Origin: Dechloromonas sp. CZR5
GTDB lineage: Bacteria; Pseudomonadota; Gammaproteobacteria; Burkholderiales; Rhodocyclaceae
Direction: 5' to 3'
DNA: 64,000 bases
Assembly (NCBI RefSeq): GCF_008711155.1
Contig: NZ_VUYQ01000006.1
Span: 186,001 to 250,000 of the forward strand
Position 1 is the stretch's first letter, and every line of letters starts with the position of its first letter. A program made the position numbers and the translations under genes. The notes under the pieces were generated by a model that was given only the letters and a program-made list of their open reading frames with translations, ran no database searches and had not been told where the DNA came from. This document shows, in pieces, positions 18,644 to 26,638 of this stretch.

Positions 18644-19720
18644 ATGCGCGCCCGACTTACCCTGTATTGCCTGATGCTGGGCCTCACCTGCCCTGCGCTC
18701 GCCCTTGCCGAAACGCTGACCCTGCAGACAGCCCAGCTGAAGGCGCTCGGCATCGCGACACAAGCCGTCGGTCATGCCGACGATGGCCGACCGGGCGGAC
18801 TGCCCGCCCGCGTTATCGTGCCCAACGAGCAGATGCGGGTCGTCGCCGCCCCGGTCGGCGGCATGATCGAATGGCTCGCCGTTGCCCCTGGCACCCGCGT
18901 CAAACGCGGCCAGGAGGTCGCCCGGCTGGCCAGCCCACAGGCACTTGAACTGCAGCGCGATGCGCTGCAAGCCGGCAGTCAATCGGCCTTGCTGCAGCAG
19001 AACCTGAAGCGCGACGAGCAACTGTTCGCCGAGGGGCTGATTGCCGAATCGCGGCTGCAGGCCACACGCGCCGCCGCTGCCCAGGCCGGGGCGCAAGCCA
19101 GCGAACGGCGGCAGGGCCTGGCCTTGGCCGGCATCGCACCGGGCAAGCTGGGCGGGCCGTTGTCGCTGCTCGCACCGATCGATGGCGTCGTGCTCGAACA
19201 GGCCGTGCAACTGGGGCAACGCGTCGACACCTCGGCCCCGATCTACCGCATCGCCCGCCTGTCGCCGCTGTGGCTGGAAATTCAGGCTCCGTTGAGTCTG
19301 GCCGCCGGTTTGCGCGAAGGAATGCCGGTCAAGCTGGGCAATTCGGACATCAGCGGCAAGCTGATCGCCATTGGCCGGGCGGTGGACAGCGCGAGCCAGA
19401 CCGTGCTGCTGCGCGCCAGCGTCGCCAAGGGAGCGGAAACGCTGACCCCGGGACAGGTCGTCGAGGTGGAGTTGGCCGGGATCGGCAGCGCCGGCGAGCG
19501 CCTGCCTGCCTCGGCGCTGTTCCGCCACGATGGGAAGACTTTCGCCTTCGTGCAGGTGGCCAGCGACGACAAGGGCGCCCGATTCGAGCCGCGTGCCCTG
19601 CGCGTGCTCAGCCAGGGAGGCGAGACGGTCGCGGTCGAGGGCGTCAAGGCCGAGGAACGGGTGGCCGTGAAAGGCGTTTCGGCGCTGAAGGCGATGCTGA
19701 CCGGCGTCGGGAAAGAGTGA
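18644..19720 (+). CDS. RND efflux periplasmic adaptor (CusB/CzcB type)
   Basis: 358 residues with signal peptide (LYCLMLGLTCPALALA). Adaptor features are the lipoyl/barrel-sandwich half VVAAPVGGMIEWLAVAPGTRVKRGQEVARLASP, a helical hairpin of about 60 residues (QSALLQQNLKRDEQLFAEGLIAESRLQATRAAAAQAG), the second lipoyl half LLAPIDGVVLEQAVQLGQRVDTSAPIYRI, and a beta-barrel plus membrane-proximal domain. It links the inner-membrane pump to the TolC-like channel. The stop overlaps the pump start by 1 base. There is no metal-binding N-terminal extension, so the metal cannot be told. Confidence 0.9.
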   Translation: MRARLTLYCLMLGLTCPALALAETLTLQTAQLKALGIATQAVGHADDGRPGGLPARVIVPNEQMRVVAAPVGGMIEWLAVAPGTRVKRGQEVARLASPQALELQRDALQAGSQSALLQQNLKRDEQLFAEGLIAESRLQATRAAAAQAGAQASERRQGLALAGIAPGKLGGPLSLLAPIDGVVLEQAVQLGQRVDTSAPIYRIARLSPLWLEIQAPLSLAAGLREGMPVKLGNSDISGKLIAIGRAVDSASQTVLLRASVAKGAETLTPGQVVEVELAGIGSAGERLPASALFRHDGKTFAFVQVASDDKGARFEPRALRVLSQGGETVAVEGVKAEERVAVKGVSALKAMLTGVGKE

Positions 19721-22700
19721 TGCTGGCCGCTCTGATTCGCTTTTCGCTGACCCAGCGCCTGCTGGTTCTGGTTCTCACCGGGCTGCTCATCGGTGCCGGG
19801 ATTGAGGCCTTCCTCGGTCTGCCCATCGATGCGTTTCCCGACGTATCGACCACCCAGGTCAAGATCATCCTGAAAGCACCCGGCATGACGCCGGAGGAAG
19901 TCGAGACGCGGATTGCCGTGCCGGTCGAACAGGAGATGCTGGGCATCCCGCACCAGCGCCTGCTGCGCTCGGTTTCCAAGTACGCGCTGACCGACATCAC
20001 CATCGACTTCGCCGACGGCACCGATATCTACTGGGCACGCCAGCAGGTCGGCGAGCGGCTGGCGGCCGCCATGGGCAATCTGCCTCCGGGCGTTAACGGG
20101 GGCATGGCGCCGATCACCACGCCCCTGGGCGAGATGTTCATGTTCACCATCGAAGGCGACCTGCCGCTGGCCGACAAGCGCGCCCTGCTCGACTGGGTGA
20201 TCCGTCCGCAACTGCGCACCATTCCCGGCGTCGCGGACGTCAACAGCCTGGGCGGCGAAGTACGGACTTTCGAGGTGGTGCCCAATCCCCGGCTGCTGGC
20301 CGCGCGCGGCCTGTCGCTGAAGGATCTGCAGAGCGTCCTCGAGACCAACAACCGCAACGACGGAGCCGGGCGCCTGAACGACGGCGAGGAATCGCTGCTG
20401 GTCCGCGCCGAAGGAGCGATCCGCCAGCTCGACGACGTGCGCGCCATCGTGCTGCAGGCACGGGATGGCCTCATCGTCCGCGTCGGCGATGTGGCCGAAG
20501 TGCGCTTCGGCGCCCTCACCCGCTACGGCGCGGTTTCCCAGAGCGGGCGCGGCGAAGCCGTCGAGGGCCTGGTTCTCGGCCTGCGTGGCGCCAATGCGCA
20601 ATCGGTGGTCGCCGGCGTCAAGGCGCGTCTCGCCGACATCGCGCCGTCCCTGCCGGCCGGCGTCACCATCGTGCCGTTCTACGACCGCAGCAATCTGGTC
20701 GACCGGGCCATCGGCACCGTCTCCAAGGCCCTGCTCGAAGCCATCGTCCTCGTCGTCCTGCTGCTTCTGGCCTTTCTCGGCAACCTGCGCGCCGCCCTGG
20801 TCGTTGCCCTGATGCTGCCGCTGTCGGCGCTGGCCACTTTCATCCTGATGCGCCTGTTCGGGCTGTCGGCCAACCTGATGAGCCTTGGCGGCCTGGCCAT
20901 CGCCATCGGCATGCTGGTCGACGCCGCCGTGGTCGTGGTCGAGAACGTCGAGAACCAGCTGGCCGACGCCCCGGAAAACCTGCCGACGCTGCACCTGATC
21001 TTCCGCGCCGCCCGCGAGGTCGCCGCGCCGGTGGCCTCGGGCATCGTCATCATCATCCTCGTCTTCCTGCCGCTGCTCACGCTGCAGGGACTGGAGGGCA
21101 AGATGTTCGGCCCGGTCGCGCTGACCATCGTCTTCGCCCTGGCCTCGTCGCTGCTACTGTCGCTGATCGTGGTCCCGGTGCTGGCGGCGGCGCTGATCCG
21201 GCGCGGCGTGCATCACGAACCCTGGCTGGTGCGCCGGATGTCGGCGGCTTACGATCGTCTCCTCAGCTCGGTACTCTCCCGCAGCCGCCCCTACATCGTT
21301 GCCGCCCTGCTGGCCCTGGCCGCGGCTGTCGGCGCCTTCGGCTGGCTCGGCAAGAGCTTCATGCCGACCATGGACGAAGGCGACCTGATCATGCAGCTGG
21401 AAAAACTGCCATCGATCGGCCTCGAACAAACCATCGCCATCGACACCGCCGTTCAACAGGCCATCCTGAAACAGGTGCCGGAGGTGAAAGCCATTGTCGC
21501 GAGGGCCGGTTCGGACGAACTGGGCCTCGACCCGATGGGCCTCAACCAGACCGACACCTTCATGGTGCTGCAACCGCGCGCCACCTGGCGCCAGCCCGAC
21601 CCGGCCTGGCTGGCCGACCAGTTGCGCGCCGTGATGGCCGACTTTCCGGGTATCGGCTATGCCTTCACCCAGCCCATCGATATGCGTGTTTCCGAAATGC
21701 TGACCGGCGTGCGCGGCGACCTGGCGATCAAGATATTCGGCCCCGAACTGGCGACGCTGAACCGTCTGGCCCACGACATCGAAACGACGGTCAAGAAGGT
21801 GCGCGGCGCCGAAGATACCTTCACGCTGAAGAACGACGGCGTGCAATACCTGAAAGTCGCCGTCGACCGCCTGGCCGCCGGCCGCCTCGGACTCAATGTC
21901 GACGATGTGCAGAACGACCTGAAAGCCCTGCTCGAAGGCCGTACCGTCGGCATCGTGATCGAACAGGGACGGCGCACGCCCGTCGTCCTGCGCGGCCCGG
22001 CCAGCCTGCGCGGCTCGCCGGCCGACTTCGAGGCCCTGCGCCTGTCGCTGCCCGGCGGCGGCAGCGTGCCGCTGGCCGACGTGGCGCGCATCCAGCGCGT
22101 CGACGGTCCGGTCAAGGTGGATCGCGAGAATGCCCAGCGCTATGTCGTCGTCCAGTCCAACGTCCGCGACCGTGACCTGGTTGGTTTTGTCGACGACGCA
22201 CGGGCCGCCGTCGAACGCGAGGTCAAGCTGCCCAAGGGCTACCGCCTGGCCTGGGGCGGCCAGTTCGAAAACCAGCAACGGGCCGCTGCCCGCCTGATGA
22301 TCGTGGTGCCCATCGCCCTGTTGCTCATCTTCTTCCTGCTTTTTTCCACCTTCCGCTCGGTGCGCCAGGCGCTCCTGGTCCTTTCCAACATCCCGTTCGC
22401 CATGATCGGCGGCATTTTCGGCCTGCTGATCGCCGGCGAGTACCTCTCCGTGCCGGCTTCGGTCGGCTTCATCGCCCTGCTCGGCATCGCCGTGCTCAAC
22501 GGCGTGGTGATGGTCAGCTACTTCAACCAGTTGCTGGCGCGCGGCCTGCCCGTCGCCGAAGCGGTGGTCGAAGGAGCCAAGCGCCGGCTGCGCCCGGTGA
22601 TGATGACCGCCAGCATCGCCGCCTTCGGCCTGCTGCCCATGCTCTTCGCCAGCGGCCCCGGCGCCGAGGTGCAACGCCCGCTGGCCATCGTGGTCATCGG

Positions 22701-22806
22701 CGGCCTGCTCACCTCGACCGCCCTCACCCTGATCCTGCTGCCCATCCTGTTCCGGCAATTCGGTGTCGCTCCGGCACGCTCCCTGAACGAGAAATCCCAT
22801 GGCTGA
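19720..22806 (+). CDS. Heavy-metal-type RND efflux pump (CusA/CzcA family)
   Basis: 1028 residues from ATG 19720. The N-terminus SLTQRLLVLVLTGLLIGAG, IDAFPDVSTTQVKII and EVETRIAVPVEQEMLGIP is diagnostic of the HME-RND branch. Two sets of membrane helices flank two large periplasmic loops. The TM4 motif reads AIGMLVDAAVVVVENVENQ, with the proton-relay Asp retained; this differs from the DFGIIVDGAVVIVEN of CzcA and the AIGAMVDAAIVMIEN of CusA, so neither zinc/cobalt/cadmium nor copper/silver can be assigned. The porter region contains SDELGLDPMGLNQTDTFMV. Gene order is adaptor, pump, DUF3240, channel. Confidence 0.92.
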   Translation: MLAALIRFSLTQRLLVLVLTGLLIGAGIEAFLGLPIDAFPDVSTTQVKIILKAPGMTPEEVETRIAVPVEQEMLGIPHQRLLRSVSKYALTDITIDFADGTDIYWARQQVGERLAAAMGNLPPGVNGGMAPITTPLGEMFMFTIEGDLPLADKRALLDWVIRPQLRTIPGVADVNSLGGEVRTFEVVPNPRLLAARGLSLKDLQSVLETNNRNDGAGRLNDGEESLLVRAEGAIRQLDDVRAIVLQARDGLIVRVGDVAEVRFGALTRYGAVSQSGRGEAVEGLVLGLRGANAQSVVAGVKARLADIAPSLPAGVTIVPFYDRSNLVDRAIGTVSKALLEAIVLVVLLLLAFLGNLRAALVVALMLPLSALATFILMRLFGLSANLMSLGGLAIAIGMLVDAAVVVVENVENQLADAPENLPTLHLIFRAAREVAAPVASGIVIIILVFLPLLTLQGLEGKMFGPVALTIVFALASSLLLSLIVVPVLAAALIRRGVHHEPWLVRRMSAAYDRLLSSVLSRSRPYIVAALLALAAAVGAFGWLGKSFMPTMDEGDLIMQLEKLPSIGLEQTIAIDTAVQQAILKQVPEVKAIVARAGSDELGLDPMGLNQTDTFMVLQPRATWRQPDPAWLADQLRAVMADFPGIGYAFTQPIDMRVSEMLTGVRGDLAIKIFGPELATLNRLAHDIETTVKKVRGAEDTFTLKNDGVQYLKVAVDRLAAGRLGLNVDDVQNDLKALLEGRTVGIVIEQGRRTPVVLRGPASLRGSPADFEALRLSLPGGGSVPLADVARIQRVDGPVKVDRENAQRYVVVQSNVRDRDLVGFVDDARAAVEREVKLPKGYRLAWGGQFENQQRAAARLMIVVPIALLLIFFLLFSTFRSVRQALLVLSNIPFAMIGGIFGLLIAGEYLSVPASVGFIALLGIAVLNGVVMVSYFNQLLARGLPVAEAVVEGAKRRLRPVMMTASIAAFGLLPMLFASGPGAEVQRPLAIVVIGGLLTSTALTLILLPILFRQFGVAPARSLNEKSHG

Positions 22807-23101
22807 TGTCCTGCTCACCCTGATCATGCCCGACGATATCGCCCGGCACGTCGAAGACCTGCTCCTGTCGCGCCCCGATCTCGTTCCCGGCTTCACGACC
22901 CATGCCGCCGACGGTCATGGCACCGTCATTCCCCTGGTCGAGGATGCCGAACTGGTCGCCGGCCATGCACCGCGCACCGTTATCCGCACCGTCGGCCCCG
23001 AGGCGGACAAGCGTGAAGTGCTGGCCCTGATCAAGCACCAGCTGCCCCGTGCCAGCATCTTTTTCTGGATCACCCCGGTCATCGCGGCGGGGCACCTGTG
23101 A
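22799..23101 (+). CDS. DUF3240 (PII-like) small protein of the RND operon
   Basis: 100 residues, overlapping the pump by 8 bp and the channel gene by 4 bp. It matches the DUF3240 pattern: an opening strand VLLTLIMPDDIARHVEDLLLS, a glycine/histidine-containing loop (PGFTTHAADGHG) and an end KHQLPRASIFFWITPVIAAGHL. This ferredoxin-like fold resembles PII-type and CutA-type trimers. Members are typically inserted in HME-RND operons and are suspected to sense metal or modulate the pump, but no activity is established. Confidence 0.8.
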   Translation: MADVLLTLIMPDDIARHVEDLLLSRPDLVPGFTTHAADGHGTVIPLVEDAELVAGHAPRTVIRTVGPEADKREVLALIKHQLPRASIFFWITPVIAAGHL

Positions 23102-24336
23102 AACGCGTCGCCCTGCTCCTTTTGGCAAGCATCGGCGGCCCCGCCCTGGGCGCCGGGCCGACCCCCGACCTGCCACCCACCGAAGTCGTCGCCCGCGTCC
23201 TGCGCGGCAATCCCGGCGTGCAAGCCGCAGCCAGCCAGATCCGCGTCGAGGAGGCGAACCGGACGCGACTCGAAGCCGGCGCCTACGAATGGTCGGTCCG
23301 CCTGGGCGCCCAACAGCGCCGGGTCAGTCCCGTGGCCGCCAGCAGCGACCGCTTCAATGAGTGGAATGCGGCGCTCGAACGCCCCTTCCGACTGCCCGGC
23401 AAGGCCGGACTCGACGCGGAGCTCGGCGCCGCCGGCGTCTCGCTGGCCGAAACCGCTTACGGCGACACCCTGCACGAATCCAGCCGCATGCTGCTCAAAG
23501 CCTGGTTCAGCTGGCTGAAGGAAAGCGCCGCGGCAAGCCAGTGGGATGAGCAGGTCGCCCTGCTCGACAAACAGACCAGATCGGTCGGGCGCCGCCAGCA
23601 ACTCGGCGACGCCGCCCGCATCGAAACCATCCAGAGCGAGGCAGCCATGGCGCAGGCCGAGGCGCAGCGTGTCCAGGCCCGCATTCGCCAGCAGACCGCC
23701 GGCGAAGACCTCCGGCGCCGCTTTCCGGGCCTGCCGATCGTTGCCCCGGCCGGCCTGAGCGAGCCGACGGCGATTCCCGGCAGCGACGAGGAATGGATCA
23801 ACCGCCTGCTCGAACACAGCCACGAATACCAGCTGGCCCGCCAGGAGGCGCAGCGCGCCCAGATCATGGCCGGGCGCAGCAGTCGGGACCGGCTGCCGGA
23901 CCCGACGGTCGGCCTGCATGTTTCGCGCGAACGGGCCGGCGAAGAACGCGTGGTCGGCGCCTATGTCAGCATTCCGCTATCCGGCACCGCCCGGCGGGCC
24001 AGCAGCGATGCGGCGCTGGCCCAGGCCGAGGTGGCCGGCCGCCGCGAGGCCGCCAGCAGCCAGAAAATCGTGGCCGAAGCCGTCGCCCTGGTCCAGTCGG
24101 CACAAGCCGCCGTACCGGGCTGGCAGGCGGCGCGCCAGGCCGCCGAACGCTTGACCCGGGCTGCCGACATGACGGCGCGGGCCTATCAGTTGGGTGAAGG
24201 CAGCCTGAACGATCTGCTGACAGCCCGGCGGCTGGCCAACGAAGCCCAGCTCTCGGCCCGCCTGCTCCAGCTCGATGCCCTCGAACTGCGCTACCGCCTG
24301 CTGCTCGACGCGCATCAACTGTGGGATCTCGACTGA
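23098..24336 (+). CDS. TolC family outer-membrane channel of the RND operon (CusC/CzcC type)
   Basis: 412 residues with signal peptide (RVALLLLASIGGPALG). Two OEP repeats are visible: VLRGNPGVQAAASQIRVEEANRTRLEAG near the start and HSHEYQLARQEAQRAQIMAG near the middle, with long alanine/glutamine-rich helices (AVALVQSAQAAVPGWQAARQAAERL) and the repeat-ending RAYQLGEGSLNDLLTARRLANEAQ. It completes the tripartite efflux complex in the outer membrane. It is last in the operon; the next gene has its own operator about 70 bp downstream. Confidence 0.88.
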   Translation: MKRVALLLLASIGGPALGAGPTPDLPPTEVVARVLRGNPGVQAAASQIRVEEANRTRLEAGAYEWSVRLGAQQRRVSPVAASSDRFNEWNAALERPFRLPGKAGLDAELGAAGVSLAETAYGDTLHESSRMLLKAWFSWLKESAAASQWDEQVALLDKQTRSVGRRQQLGDAARIETIQSEAAMAQAEAQRVQARIRQQTAGEDLRRRFPGLPIVAPAGLSEPTAIPGSDEEWINRLLEHSHEYQLARQEAQRAQIMAGRSSRDRLPDPTVGLHVSRERAGEERVVGAYVSIPLSGTARRASSDAALAQAEVAGRREAASSQKIVAEAVALVQSAQAAVPGWQAARQAAERLTRAADMTARAYQLGEGSLNDLLTARRLANEAQLSARLLQLDALELRYRLLLDAHQLWDLD

Positions 24337-24409
24337 GCGCCACCGAAGAACGCCTGGAAACCCTGCCGATACGGGGCACAACAGGATTCGGCCACCGCCT
24401 CCGGCGGCC

Positions 24410-24464
24410 GTTAAGCGTGCTTTAAGCCTGGGCTAAGAGGTACTTAAGGCAAGGCCCCTAGACT
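24410..24464 (+). promoter_or_regulatory. Four 11-bp-phased TTAAG repeats and -10 upstream of the cytochrome/two-component operon
   Basis: GTTAAG (24410), TTTAAG (24421), GCTAAG (24432) and CTTAAG (24443) start exactly 11 bases apart, so they lie on nearly one face of the helix. The last CTTAA is 11 bases from a -10-like TAGACT (24459-24464), the same arrangement as in front of the RND operon (18584-18616). This is the pattern of an OmpR-family (PmrA/QseB-like) direct-repeat operator replacing the -35. The operon encodes such a regulator at 25982, suggesting autoregulation. Confidence 0.7.
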
Positions 24465-24492
24465 GGTTCCCATGCCATCACGGAGAACCTGC

Positions 24493-24897
24493 ATGAAAAC
24501 CATCGCCATCCTGCTGCTGACGGGCACCAGCCTGCTCAGCCACGCCGGAACCCCACAACAGATCGGCCAGGCCTACGCTCAGGAAGCCAGCAGCCAGATC
24601 CCCGGCTTCAGCGCCAGCGCCGCGCGCGGAAAAGACTTCTTCCACCGGCGTTTCGACGTCAACGCCAAAATGCCCGGCTGCACCGCCTGCCATACCGACA
24701 ATCCGCTTGCCGTCGGCCAGCACGCGGTTACCGGCAAGGCCATACGCCCGCTCGCGGTGTCGGCCAACGGCGAACGCCTGAGCGATCCGGCCAAGGTCGA
24801 GAAATGGTTTGGCCGCAACTGCAAGGAAGTCCTGGGACGGGCCTGCAATGCCGCCGAAAAAGCCGATTTCGTTGCCTATATGAGCGAGGCGCGCTGA
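24493..24897 (+). CDS. DUF1924 c-type cytochrome-like periplasmic protein
   Basis: 134 residues from ATG 24493 (preceded by CACGGAGAACCTGC), signal peptide KTIAILLLTGTSLLSHA. One heme c motif CTACH (in KMPGCTACHTDNPL) is followed by GKAIRPLAVSANGERLSDPAKVEKWFGRNCKEVLGRACNAAEKADFVAYM, the DUF1924 signature, whose C-terminal half resembles a SHP-type monoheme cytochrome. It should act in the periplasm as an electron carrier with the diheme cytochrome and b561 that follow. The gap to the next gene is one base. Confidence 0.85.
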   Translation: MKTIAILLLTGTSLLSHAGTPQQIGQAYAQEASSQIPGFSASAARGKDFFHRRFDVNAKMPGCTACHTDNPLAVGQHAVTGKAIRPLAVSANGERLSDPAKVEKWFGRNCKEVLGRACNAAEKADFVAYMSEAR

Positions 24898-24898
24898 C

Positions 24899-25360
24899 AT
24901 GAGAAAACTGTTGACGATCCTCGGGCTCGGATTTGCCCTTCCCGTACTGGCCGACAATCTCCCGCTGCCGAGCGGAACGCCGGCCAGCTACAAGAGCGAA
25001 TGCGGCAGCTGCCACCTTCCCTACCCCCCTGCGTTGCTTGCCGCCGACCACTGGCGGCGCATCATGAGCCAACTGGGCGATCACTTCGGCAGCGATGCCA
25101 CACTGGATGCGCGGCAATTGCAGGAAATCCGGACATTTCTCGAGAACGCCGCCGGCCGGCCGGAACGTCTCGGCAGTGCCGGCGACCCGCCGCGCATTTC
25201 GCAAACCCAACGCTTCATCCGCAAGCACCGGGAAGTCCCCGCCCGCTTCTGGAGCGACCCGCGCGTCAAATCGGCCGCCAACTGCGAGGCCTGCCACCGT
25301 GGCGCGGCGACAGGAAATTTCGGCGAGCACGACATCGCCATTCGGGAATTAAGGAGGTAA
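24899..25360 (+). CDS. Diheme cytochrome c
   Basis: 153 residues with signal peptide (RKLLTILGLGFALPVLA). Two heme c motifs are seen, CGSCH (YKSECGSCHLPYPP) and CEACH (AANCEACHRGAATG). The intervening block LLAADHWRRIMSQLGDHFGSDATLD and RFIRKHREVPARFW matches the small diheme cytochrome family usually encoded beside DUF1924 and b561. It is probably a periplasmic partner of the b561 subunit. It sits in a contiguous operon with gaps of 1 and 3 bases to its neighbours. Confidence 0.87.
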   Translation: MRKLLTILGLGFALPVLADNLPLPSGTPASYKSECGSCHLPYPPALLAADHWRRIMSQLGDHFGSDATLDARQLQEIRTFLENAAGRPERLGSAGDPPRISQTQRFIRKHREVPARFWSDPRVKSAANCEACHRGAATGNFGEHDIAIRELRR

Positions 25361-25363
25361 ATC

Positions 25364-25969
25364 ATGCAAAAGATCCTGGTCTGGGACTGGCCGGTACGCA
25401 TCGGCCACTGGCTCATGGTCGGCGGTTTTGTCATCGCCTGGCTGACCTCGGAAAGCGAGACGTTCCGCTTGCTGCATGTCTGGTCTGGCAGCGCAGTCAT
25501 CTCCGTTGCCGCCTTTCGCCTGATATGGGGTGTGGTCGGAACCCGCCACGCCCGTTTTTCCAGCTTCGTACGCGGCCCGCGCGCCGTCCTCGCCTACCTC
25601 GGCAGCCTGCTCCGCCTGCAACCCCGGCACCACACCGGCCACAACCCGGCCGGCGGCTGGGCAATCGTGGCCTTGCTCGCGCTGGGCGTACTGACCGGCG
25701 CCAGCGGCTGGGCAACCTACAACGAACTGGGCGGCCACTGGCTGGAGGAACTGCACGAGGGCCTGGCCGCCGCCATGCTGGCGGTGGTGCTCGTGCATCT
25801 GGCCGGCGTCTTCTCGGGCAGCCTGCTGCATGGCGAAAACCTCGTTCGCGCCATGCTCACCGGCCGCAAGGCGGGAGAACCCGGCGAGGCGATTTCCTCG
25901 GCCCGCCCGCTGGCTGCCGTCACCCTGCTGGCCTGGCTGCTCACCGCCAGCTGGTGGCTGACTAGCTGA
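25364..25969 (+). CDS. Cytochrome b561 domain membrane protein
   Basis: 201 residues, preceded by TTAAGGAGGTAAATC, a near-perfect ribosome site. Four or five membrane helices carry heme-ligand-type histidines (VRIGHWLMVGGFV, LLHVWSGSAV, LHEGLAAAMLAVVLVHLAG) and the family segment FRLIWGVVGTRHARFSSFVRGP. It likely anchors quinol oxidation or reduction to the two c-type cytochromes encoded upstream. It is distinct from the cytochrome b561 at 13615, which belongs to the shorter YceI-linked group. Confidence 0.88.
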   Translation: MQKILVWDWPVRIGHWLMVGGFVIAWLTSESETFRLLHVWSGSAVISVAAFRLIWGVVGTRHARFSSFVRGPRAVLAYLGSLLRLQPRHHTGHNPAGGWAIVALLALGVLTGASGWATYNELGGHWLEELHEGLAAAMLAVVLVHLAGVFSGSLLHGENLVRAMLTGRKAGEPGEAISSARPLAAVTLLAWLLTASWWLTS

Positions 25970-25981
25970 TAGAATCCGGCC

Positions 25982-26638
25982 ATGCGTATCCTGCTTGTCG
26001 AAGACGATCCCGAACTGGGCGACGGCCTGATGGTTGGCCTGCGCCAGGCCGGCTTCGCGGTCGACTGGCTGCGCGATGGCCAGGCCGCTGACCAGGCGCT
26101 GCACACCGAAATCTTCGATTTCGTCGTACTCGATCTCGGCCTGCCCCGCCTGTCCGGCATGGAGGTGCTGAATCGCGCCCGCCATCGGGGGCAGACCATG
26201 CCCATCCTGATCCTGACGGCGCGCGACGCCACCGGCGACAAGGTCTCCGGGCTGGATGCCGGCGCCGACGACTACCTGGTCAAGCCAATCGACCTCGATG
26301 AACTGACGGCCCGCATCAGGGCATTGACCCGCCGCTCGGCCGGCCGGGCCGCCCCCCTGCTGGTTCATGGCGAGCTGGCCGTCGACCCGGCGGCGCACGT
26401 CGTCACTCTGAACGGGCAGGCGGTCGAGCTGTCCAGCCGCGAATTCTCGCTGCTCCAGCTGCTGCTTGAAAACGCCGGCCGCGTGCTGACCCGCACGCAA
26501 CTCGAACAGTCGCTCTACGGCTGGCGCGATGAGCCCGACAGCAACGCGCTGGAAGTCCACATCCACCATCTGCGCAGAAAACTCGGCAGCGACTTGATCC
26601 GGACGCTGCGCGGCGTCGGCTACACCATCCCGAAATGA
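25982..26638 (+). CDS. Response regulator, OmpR/PhoB family (QseB/PmrA-like)
   Basis: 218 residues. Receiver with acidic pocket (LLVEDDPELG), acceptor Asp near 51 in VVLDLGLPRLSG, and switch residues LTARDATGDKVSGLDAGADDYLVKP. The C-terminal winged helix includes LSSREFSLLQLLLENAGRVLTRTQLEQSLYG and NALEVHIHHLRRKLGSDLIRTLRGVGY, closest in style to QseB/PmrA. That group binds CTTAA-type direct repeats, and such repeats precede both this operon and the RND operon. It overlaps the kinase gene by 4 bp. The probable regulon is the pump and cytochrome genes (inference). Confidence 0.92.
   Translation: MRILLVEDDPELGDGLMVGLRQAGFAVDWLRDGQAADQALHTEIFDFVVLDLGLPRLSGMEVLNRARHRGQTMPILILTARDATGDKVSGLDAGADDYLVKPIDLDELTARIRALTRRSAGRAAPLLVHGELAVDPAAHVVTLNGQAVELSSREFSLLQLLLENAGRVLTRTQLEQSLYGWRDEPDSNALEVHIHHLRRKLGSDLIRTLRGVGYTIPK

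Noticed and set aside
21154-22896. A 580-codon minus-strand frame opposite the RND pump
   Set aside because: Antisense shadow, His/Gln/Asp-rich without any recognisable fold.
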